From Archaeoglobaceae archaeon (GTDB lineage Archaea > Halobacteriota > Archaeoglobi > Archaeoglobales > Archaeoglobaceae): 5,070 bases of DNA. Below the pieces are notes generated by a model. The model worked only from the letters and a program-made list of their open reading frames with translations, was not told the origin of the DNA and ran no database searches. The stretch is from the NCBI GenBank assembly GCA_027066965.1, contig JAMOMT010000151.1:1-5070 (forward strand), read 5' to 3'. Shown one piece after another: positions 1 to 3,937 of this stretch. A program made the position numbers and the translations under genes. Within the stretch, counting starts at the first letter, position 1. Every line of letters starts with the position of its first letter.

Positions 1-527
1 ATTCCCTCATCTCCCCTAAGCATGTACCAGTAGGCAGAAACGAGCTTGAGGTCGGGGTTTTTCTTGTTACTCAGGTAGAGGTAGTTAACATATATGCGTT
101 TAACTCCGACATTTACGGGAACACTCACTACTCCTTCTTTCACTATGTTCCAGTTTGCGCTGAAGCAGACTCTTGGATCATGAAAACTCTTTCTTCTGTC
201 GCTGTTTATTATGTCTAGCCATATAATTTCTCCGTTTTTCGTGTATTCTCTGCTTAGAATAATTTTCGCCTGAAGGACTTCGTAAACTCTTTCAGGATAC
301 CTGAAATCCTCGCCTGTCCAGCCGTTAATGTCTTTTGGTAGCATTTTTATGCTGCTCACGTTGTTGAAGTCGTAATTCGTCTTTCCTATGAGCCTGTAGG
401 GTGTTGTGTGCAAGGCTACGTCTATTATCACGTAGTTCGTAAGGTTCGCGGGAGCGAACATGACCATGACAACGAAAGTTAGCAGGACAATACCGCTCAG
501 GACGAGAAATTGACCTTTCAGGCTCAA
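1..527 (-). CDS. EpsI-like exosortase-associated protein (DUF3485 type), partial
   Basis: Translating the minus strand from a TTG at 527-525 gives 175 residues with no stop, running off the left edge, so the C-terminus is missing. Residues about 7-24 form one hydrophobic helix (signal anchor); the rest is predicted outside the membrane. The diagnostic part is HDPRVCFSANW at 116-126, matching the EpsI-family pattern His-x-Pro-x-x-Cys-(Tyr/Phe)...Trp, followed by VSAYWYM at about 163-169, like the family's conserved YW segment. In bacteria EpsI proteins accompany, or are fused to, exosortases in exopolysaccharide and PEP-CTERM loci; their biochemical role is unsettled. The TTG overlaps the TGA stop of the archaeosortase gene and has a purine-rich GGAGAG seven bases upstream, so translational coupling is likely. 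No ATG lies near this point in frame. The family call is fairly secure; the exact start is less so. Confidence 0.82.
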   Translation of the reverse strand, partial: MSLKGQFLVLSGIVLLTFVVMVMFAPANLTNYVIIDVALHTTPYRLIGKTNYDFNNVSSIKMLPKDINGWTGEDFRYPERVYEVLQAKIILSREYTKNGEIIWLDIINSDRRKSFHDPRVCFSANWNIVKEGVVSVPVNVGVKRIYVNYLYLSNKKNPDLKLVSAYWYMLRGDEG

Positions 528-1336
528 GCAATCACTCTCCTGAGCAATTTTTCAGCCCCAATCAGAATTAATACGGCGAAGATGAAAAAAACGAGGTCAG
601 ACATTGGGTGAACGTAGTCCATGGAAAACTTCAGCCCGAAGTACTCTGCTGAAGCTATAACTGACACTATCCTTAGCACGTTTGCGAGCATTGCTAGAGG
701 TACGGATGATAGCAGCAGCACGGCTTTGACTGCGAGCTTGGCCCTTACCAAGTAGGTGTAGAAGGCAGAGACGGTTGCGAGAGCGAGTATTGACCTTATT
801 CCACTACAGGGAGCTCCTACGACAAAGGAGTTCTTAGCTGTGGTTATCTCCGCCCCTACGAGAGTCGTCTTTATCCCGATGAGGTCAAGAAGTTTGGAGG
901 CAGCCAGTGCTGAAAATACCTCTAGCCTGTTGGATATGCCGTAGATTGGATATGGAACTGCGAGCAGAAGGAAGAACACGGGAAAAGCGAGCTTTCTGGC
1001 GAGCTCCTCGTTGAGGAAGTACAAACATCCGAAAATCGCAAAAGGAAGGCTGAACGCGGAAATCCAGTAGTATGAGTAGAGGTAGGAAAGAGCGTGTATT
1101 AACAAAGCTGAGGAGAACAAAAAGAGACCAGCTTTGTTTCCACCTGGACTCGTGTTTATCTCCGCAACTTCCGCAGCCCTACAAGTTCTGTAAGCAAGGT
1201 ACGCGGAAATAGCTACGACGAGCGAGCCGTGAGAGTAGTAGGGGTTCATGATCCATGAGCCTACCATCCAGTAGAGAGTTTTCGCGTAAACGAGGAGGAC
1301 GAATCCAAGTATCGCTAGGTAGCTAACCCTGTCCAT
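524..1336 (-). CDS. archaeosortase/exosortase family protein
   Basis: This 270-residue polytopic membrane protein (about eight hydrophobic segments) has the family's hallmarks: PYYSHGSLV at 32-40, GAPCSGIRSIL at 174-184 with the presumed catalytic Cys177, Arg222 in the NVLRI segment, and His243 in VHPMSD. Archaeosortases are thought to act as transpeptidases: they recognise a short motif plus hydrophobic helix at the C-terminus of exported proteins, remove it, and in the Haloferax ArtA system attach a lipid anchor. The third polar residue here is His, as in bacterial exosortases, whereas Haloferax ArtA has Arg by my recollection. Length is normal for a stand-alone enzyme. It starts at an ATG about 28 bases after a good TATA box and is followed, with overlap, by an EpsI-like gene. 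I cannot assign it to subfamily A, B, C, D or E by eye; a PEF-like candidate substrate nearby hints at something close to ArtC. Confidence 0.93.
   Translation of the reverse strand: MDRVSYLAILGFVLLVYAKTLYWMVGSWIMNPYYSHGSLVVAISAYLAYRTCRAAEVAEINTSPGGNKAGLFLFSSALLIHALSYLYSYYWISAFSLPFAIFGCLYFLNEELARKLAFPVFFLLLAVPYPIYGISNRLEVFSALAASKLLDLIGIKTTLVGAEITTAKNSFVVGAPCSGIRSILALATVSAFYTYLVRAKLAVKAVLLLSSVPLAMLANVLRIVSVIASAEYFGLKFSMDYVHPMSDLVFFIFAVLILIGAEKLLRRVIA
535..540 (-). promoter_or_regulatory. Shine-Dalgarno site for the EpsI-like gene
   Basis: On the minus strand GGAGAG lies inside the last codons of the archaeosortase gene, seven bases before the TTG at 527. It supports the otherwise weak TTG start and indicates that the downstream gene is translated from the same mRNA. 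Confidence 0.55.
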
Positions 1337-1358
1337 TGCTGGGAAACTGCGTAAGGTA

Positions 1359-1380
1359 GTTTAAAAAATTTAACTTTCGG
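1359..1380 (-). promoter_or_regulatory. BRE/TATA promoter of the archaeosortase-EpsI operon
   Basis: Read on the minus strand, CCGAAAGTTAAATTTTTTAA combines a purine-rich BRE-like element (CGAAAG) with an A/T-only TATA box. It is centred about 28-32 bases before the ATG at 1336, so transcription should start at or within a few bases of the start codon (leaderless mRNA). No Shine-Dalgarno is visible, which fits. The element is nearly symmetrical and might also serve the plus strand. Confidence 0.6.
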
Positions 1381-1454
1381 TTCATGGTAAGTATTGTGTT
1401 TGTGTACTCTGTTGATTCAAACGATCTGATCTAGGTAGCCAAAACGCTTTTTTA

Positions 1455-1694
1455 GTGAGAGGCAAAGCGAGGTTCGTGTTCACGGTAGCTTGGACGAACC
1501 TGAGCATAGGCCTCACAGGCCTCGGAGCTTTAACTACAGCGTTCCTCATACTGCTTCTAGCGGTTAAAGAGGTGGCTTCCGCTTCTGAGCTTTACGACAC
1601 AATCAGCGACTCATGCTTGAACGTGCCGATATCTGCACTTCTGATAGTCTTTGCAGCGATAGTTCTGATGAAAACGCTTGAAATTCTTTATTAG
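1455..1694 (+). CDS. small two-helix membrane protein, unrecognised
   Basis: I do not recognise this 79-residue protein. It has a short basic N-terminus (RGKAR), a first hydrophobic segment at about 15-40 rich in Gly, Leu and Ala, a short polar loop with Glu, Asp and one Cys (about 41-55), and a second helix at about 57-78, ending right after it. That suggests a helical hairpin in the membrane. Codon choice (AGA/AGG, ATA, CTC, GCG) matches the neighbours, and no better frame exists here, so I take it as a real gene. The start is a GTG; the frame has no ATG and is open upstream only to 1416. No convincing TATA box or ribosome binding site precedes it, the main reason for doubt. It lies between the archaeosortase (divergent) and the CPBP gene (convergent). 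Confidence 0.55.
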   Translation: MRGKARFVFTVAWTNLSIGLTGLGALTTAFLILLLAVKEVASASELYDTISDSCLNVPISALLIVFAAIVLMKTLEILY

Positions 1695-1697
1695 GCT

Positions 1698-1721
1698 CTC
1701 TTTTCTAACTTTTGAACTTTT
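1698..1721 (+). terminator. T-rich terminator after the small membrane protein gene
   Basis: Just past the TAG at 1692-1694, three T runs (CTCTTTTC, ACTTTT, ACTTTTG) follow within 24 bases and no hairpin is visible. Archaeal RNA polymerase terminates on such U-rich tracts without a stem-loop. The position also suits the convergent arrangement with the CPBP gene. Confidence 0.45.
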
Positions 1722-1753
1722 GCTCCAGATTCGTTGATCTAGCTCATCCGACT

Positions 1754-2446
1754 CTATAAAACGATATATCCCGAAAAAAGTAGCGTCATGCACGCAGTCC
1801 AGTGCATGAGTGTTGTGACCAACACGTTTCTCGTTTTGCTGTACACGATCCCGAGAACGGATGCAGACAGAAGCGTGAAAACCTTCAAAGCTGGAGGTGC
1901 CATCAACGCGTTTATCACAACTGCGGTGGCTATTCCGTACTTTCCATACTTACACTCAAAGTACCCCTGTATCACTCCCCTGTAAACGAGTTCCTCTACT
2001 AAGCTGACGAACACGAGCATCACAAGAGCTACGACGATTGGGGAAGAAGTAAAGCTCACGTTGAAAAGGTGGAACTCTGCGTAGCCTATAGGCACTCCCA
2101 GAACGGCTAGGGGTGCGTACTTCAGGTTTTTAGTCGTGAAGCCAATACCTTCACCACTCATGTTCAGAGCCTTGGCAGCGTAGTAGATGGCAGGGAACAT
2201 TGGCATATAAACGGTAGCGAGCCAGTAAGCCCTCAGCGTAAAGAACACGGGCATCGCTAGGTTTACGAGCCTAAACGTGGAGGGTAGCGTTAGAGGAATA
2301 ACATCACTATCTTTCTTCAGGATCACGTAAATGCAGGAGAAGAGCAAGTTCAGTCCGTGGAAAGCTACGCACAGCTCGTACTTGCCTAGGTAGAGAAAAG
2401 CCTCTGCAATTGCTATCAAGGCCATGGATACGGCTAAACCCTTCAC
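1754..2446 (-). CDS. CPBP (CAAX/Abi-type) intramembrane protease homologue
   Basis: This 230-residue protein has six to eight hydrophobic segments. Motif 1 of the CPBP family is clear: EELVYRG at 151-157 (Glu151, Glu152, Arg156). The closing motif is present as LMHW with His215, and the linking stretch GIVYSKTRNVLVTTLMH has the family's usual pattern. The middle motif, normally Phe-x-x-x-His, falls in INALMAPPAL (about 178-187) and has no His, so one expected metal or catalytic ligand is missing; the protein may have altered or no proteolytic activity. Family members cleave prenylated proteins or act in peptide immunity and maturation. The start is a GTG at 2446 placed about 26 bases after a TATA box, without a Shine-Dalgarno, implying a leaderless mRNA. 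Alternative role: a non-catalytic membrane chaperone. The family assignment is firm; activity is uncertain. Confidence 0.88.
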   Translation of the reverse strand: MKGLAVSMALIAIAEAFLYLGKYELCVAFHGLNLLFSCIYVILKKDSDVIPLTLPSTFRLVNLAMPVFFTLRAYWLATVYMPMFPAIYYAAKALNMSGEGIGFTTKNLKYAPLAVLGVPIGYAEFHLFNVSFTSSPIVVALVMLVFVSLVEELVYRGVIQGYFECKYGKYGIATAVVINALMAPPALKVFTLLSASVLGIVYSKTRNVLVTTLMHWTACMTLLFSGYIVL

Positions 2447-2467
2447 CAGCGAGCCTGATGAACGAAC

Positions 2468-2477
2468 CTATTTAATG
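2468..2477 (-). promoter_or_regulatory. TATA box of the CPBP gene
   Basis: The minus strand reads CATTAAATAG here, preceded by a purine-rich GAGAAAA stretch as BRE, and lies about 26 bases before the GTG at 2446. Only 43 to 73 bases separate the divergent start codons, so the same A/T element could also fire toward 2519. In that direction it would start transcription near 2500, downstream of the ATG at 2489. Confidence 0.5.
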
Positions 2478-2518
2478 TTTTCTCGTAAATGTTATCTTCT
2501 CACGAGTTTATACAGGTC

Positions 2519-2989
2519 ATGCTCCCTCCCGCTCATATCCTCGTTAACAGTCTGATTCTCTTTCCTTTTGCAAGAAAGAAGCCGAGAAAGAGGTTTGCGT
2601 ACATCGCCTTCGGCTCGATTTTGCCAGACTTGATAGACAAGCCCCTCGGTTTTTTGTTGTACCACTCTTTCGGGAACGGCAGGTTAATCGCTCACACCCT
2701 CCTCTTCAACCTCTCGCTGCTCCTTCTCTGCGTGTATCTGGGCAAAGAACTCTGGCTTATAGGCATATGCAGCATGTTGCATCTAGTAGAGGACCAGATG
2801 TGGAGGATGCCGGATGTTTTGTTTTTCCCGTTCTTAGGACCAATACGAAAGAGGCCGAGCATGGATCTCGGAAGGAGAATCGAATCCGTTTTTGCGCACC
2901 TGCACAACCCCGCTTACCTTGCTCTGAATGTTGCCGGATGCATATTTTTATCCGTTCTTATCTATATTTGTATTAAATCTGAATCCTAG
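2519..2989 (+). CDS. DUF457/YdjM-like membrane protein (putative metal-dependent hydrolase)
   Basis: The 156-residue product has about four hydrophobic segments and a basic loop (KKPRKR). It matches the layout of the DUF457/YdjM family, often labelled membrane-bound metal-dependent hydrolase: an early PPAH (His6), LPDLID at 35-40, an IAHTLLF segment with His59, then SMLHLVED (His88, Glu91, Asp92) and a VLFFPFLG segment. These conserved His/Asp residues are the presumed metal ligands. No reaction is established for the family, though links to phospholipids or envelope lipids have been proposed. An in-frame ATG at 2489 would add ten residues. I prefer 2519 because family members usually begin just before the PxH motif and because the visible TATA box would start transcription after 2489. 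Expression from a promoter divergent to the CPBP gene is likely. Confidence 0.72.
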   Translation: MLPPAHILVNSLILFPFARKKPRKRFAYIAFGSILPDLIDKPLGFLLYHSFGNGRLIAHTLLFNLSLLLLCVYLGKELWLIGICSMLHLVEDQMWRMPDVLFFPFLGPIRKRPSMDLGRRIESVFAHLHNPAYLALNVAGCIFLSVLIYICIKSES

Positions 2990-2992
2990 ATC

Positions 2993-3007
2993 TCACAATT
3001 ATTGTGA
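2993..3007. promoter_or_regulatory. perfect 15-base palindrome, candidate operator
   Basis: TCACAATTATTGTGA is a perfect inverted repeat centred on base 3000. Flanking AGATC (2988-2992) and GATCT (3006-3010) extend the dyad in a slightly offset register. It lies a few bases past the stop codon of the DUF457-like gene and about 13 bases before the BRE/TATA region of the Cys/His-rich gene, a usual position for an archaeal activator or repressor site. A T run (GTTTTTGG, 3011-3018) follows, so the same sequence as RNA could instead form a five-pair stem and act as terminator of the upstream gene. Confidence 0.45.
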
Positions 3008-3017
3008 TCTGTTTTTG

Positions 3018-3034
3018 GTCGAAATATTTATAAC
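3018..3034 (+). promoter_or_regulatory. BRE/TATA promoter of the Cys/His-rich mini-protein gene
   Basis: GTCGAAATATTTATAAC contains a BRE-like CGAAA and a near-ideal archaeal TATA box (ATTTATA). Its centre is about 24 bases before the ATG at 3051, predicting a leaderless transcript starting at that ATG. This is the best promoter in the window and the main reason for choosing 3051 as the start. Confidence 0.7.
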
Positions 3035-3050
3035 TCAAGAAATTAAGTTA

Positions 3051-3272
3051 ATGCTGGTGGTCAGAGTGCGCGTAAAGCTTGCAATGATGAGTTTGATTGC
3101 GAGTTTTACGGGATTAACAGGAGTGGCGCTTGCTTGCTGCTGCCACTGCCACCCCCACCGTCATCACCCCTGCCCTCCCTGTCCACCACTTCCTGAGCTA
3201 CCGACGTACCTGATAGTGCTGGCTGGTGTGGCAATAGCGATCATCGTACTACGAGGTTCAGGTTCAGGCTGA
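3051..3272 (+). CDS. Cys/His-rich secreted mini-protein with archaeosortase-like C-terminal sorting signal
   Basis: I know no named family for this 73-residue protein. Residues 1-28 look like a signal peptide: basic start (Arg5, Arg7, Lys9), hydrophobic core, and ALA at 26-28 as cleavage site. Next comes a patch (29-46) with Cys at 29, 30, 31, 33, 41, 44 and His at 32, 34, 36, 38, 39, ending in a CPPC pair. Then LPELPT (47-52) precedes a hydrophobic helix (53-67), one Arg (68) and a GSGSG tail. The PELPT-plus-helix layout resembles PEF-CTERM/PEP-CTERM sorting signals, though the usual basic cluster is reduced to one Arg. If both ends are processed, only about 20 metal-binding-type residues would remain anchored at the surface. 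The frame is open further upstream, but promoter position favours this ATG. The last 32 bases overlap the convergent DUF1616-type gene. Alternative: a simple two-helix membrane protein with a metal-binding loop, or a lipoprotein (ALAC is an imperfect lipobox). Confidence 0.75.
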   Translation: MLVVRVRVKLAMMSLIASFTGLTGVALACCCHCHPHRHHPCPPCPPLPELPTYLIVLAGVAIAIIVLRGSGSG

Positions 3273-3798
3273 GTATTCTGCTCGAAACGTTTGACGCTTC
3301 CACTATCCAGTCTTTAACGCTCGTATTTGCGTAGTCCGTGGCGTTTGGAATGGTTACGTTGTGCTTGAACAGCAAAAACCAGAGTTTGAACTTCCCCGTT
3401 CTGTTGACTGAGAAGTTGTACCAGCTCTGCCATTCTGGCGTCCAGTTTCCTTCAATGCTAACGGGAACGGGCTTTAGCCTCACGTGAATTACCTTCATCA
3501 AATATATGTGATGCAAAATAACGCTTCCGTTATCGTAACTCTCGTTAACGAGCCAGATTGTAACCGTGTAGTTTACCGTTCTATGCTCGTGATTGACTAT
3601 GCCTATTATGACTGAAGCTTCCTCTCCCCTTTTAAGGTAGTGGGGGTAGTCAGCTGCCTTTCCCTGTGGGCCGAGTATGTAGAATTCGGTAAAGGGCTCG
3701 GTCGGTTTTGGTGTAACGATTATGTACACCGTTGCAGCCACACAAGCGAGCAGAGCGATGAGTAGCAAAGCTGTTAACACTTTATCTTTCGTTTTCAT
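3241..3798 (-). CDS. DUF1616-type exported protein, rich in N-glycosylation sequons
   Basis: This 185-residue protein has a basic N-terminus, one hydrophobic helix at about 8-28 (signal anchor) and an extracellular domain. TEFYILGPQGKAADYP (37-52), followed by a GEE...IIGIVNHE segment (59-71), is the recognisable core of archaeal DUF1616 domains, here with a single N-terminal helix. The family's function is unknown; it is often seen near glycosylation and envelope genes. The domain looks like a beta-sandwich and carries ten Asn-x-Ser/Thr sequons, at Asn 76, 85, 90, 118, 128, 132, 147, 152, 158 and 170, suggesting a heavily glycosylated surface protein. The start ATG at 3798 is about 27 bases after a weak TATA box (3821-3832), with no Shine-Dalgarno. 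It is divergent from the glycosyltransferase gene and its 3' end overlaps the Cys/His-rich gene. Confidence 0.85.
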   Translation of the reverse strand: MKTKDKVLTALLLIALLACVAATVYIIVTPKPTEPFTEFYILGPQGKAADYPHYLKRGEEASVIIGIVNHEHRTVNYTVTIWLVNESYDNGSVILHHIYLMKVIHVRLKPVPVSIEGNWTPEWQSWYNFSVNRTGKFKLWFLLFKHNVTIPNATDYANTSVKDWIVEASNVSSRILSLNLNLVVR

Positions 3799-3820
3799 TG
3801 TGGCACGTGAGGTTTTAGAC

Positions 3821-3837
3821 GATATTACTTTTGCGGG
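3821..3837 (-). promoter_or_regulatory. possible BRE/TATA promoter of the DUF1616-type gene
   Basis: On the minus strand GCAAAAGTAATATC offers a purine-rich BRE-like stretch followed by TAATAT, about 25-27 bases before the ATG at 3798. That is the right spacing for a leaderless start, but the box is a weak match to the archaeal consensus. Confidence 0.35.
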
Positions 3838-3881
3838 GATTAAGAATTATGATGATAAGGATTTATGGATTATAATGTGAA

Positions 3882-3899
3882 ACCTAAAATGTTAAATAT
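3882..3899 (+). promoter_or_regulatory. TATA promoter of the glycosyltransferase gene
   Basis: ACCTAAAATGTTAAATAT contains a TTAAATAT box (3892-3899) with an A-rich upstream element. Transcription would start near 3920, leaving a short 5' leader of about 18 bases that holds a ribosome binding site. This gene is therefore predicted to be led, unlike the leaderless neighbours. Confidence 0.5.
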
Positions 3900-3923
3900 C
3901 TAATAACTCCTGAGACTTACACC

Positions 3924-3930
3924 GGTGGTG
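3924..3930 (+). promoter_or_regulatory. Shine-Dalgarno site of the glycosyltransferase gene
   Basis: GGTGGTG lies seven bases before the ATG at 3938 and pairs in part with the archaeal 16S rRNA 3' end. The second GGTG can also pair with CACC at 3934-3937 across a CAA loop, a very short hairpin abutting the start codon. Confidence 0.5.
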
Positions 3931-3937
3931 CAACACC

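Noticed and set aside
325..531. A 68-residue minus-strand reading frame starting with ATG
   Set aside because: Its product is rich in Arg, His and Gln with no hydrophobic pattern. It lies in a different frame of the EpsI-like gene, whose translation shows family motifs.
1337..1454. Non-coding RNA or regulatory RNA in the gap upstream of the archaeosortase
   Set aside because: Apart from the TATA element at 1359-1380 I see no stable stem, conserved box or T-rich end that would support an RNA gene.
1788..2002. Two plus-strand frames with ATG starts at 1788 and 1802, preceded by a TATA-like CTATAAAA at 1753
   Set aside because: Both are antisense to the 3' half of the CPBP gene, which carries clear motifs. 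Their products show no domain or membrane pattern.
2928..3050. N-terminal extension of the Cys/His-rich protein from an upstream ATG at 2928
   Set aside because: The extension overlaps the end of the DUF457-like gene, runs through the palindrome and TATA box, and would put a signal peptide in the middle of the protein. Promoter spacing favours 3051.
3123..3200. Low-complexity CCN/CAC-rich stretch as a simple DNA repeat
   Set aside because: The bases are not tandemly repeated and codons vary (CAC/CAT, TGC/TGT, CCC/CCT/CCA). The richness reflects the Cys/His/Pro coding patch.
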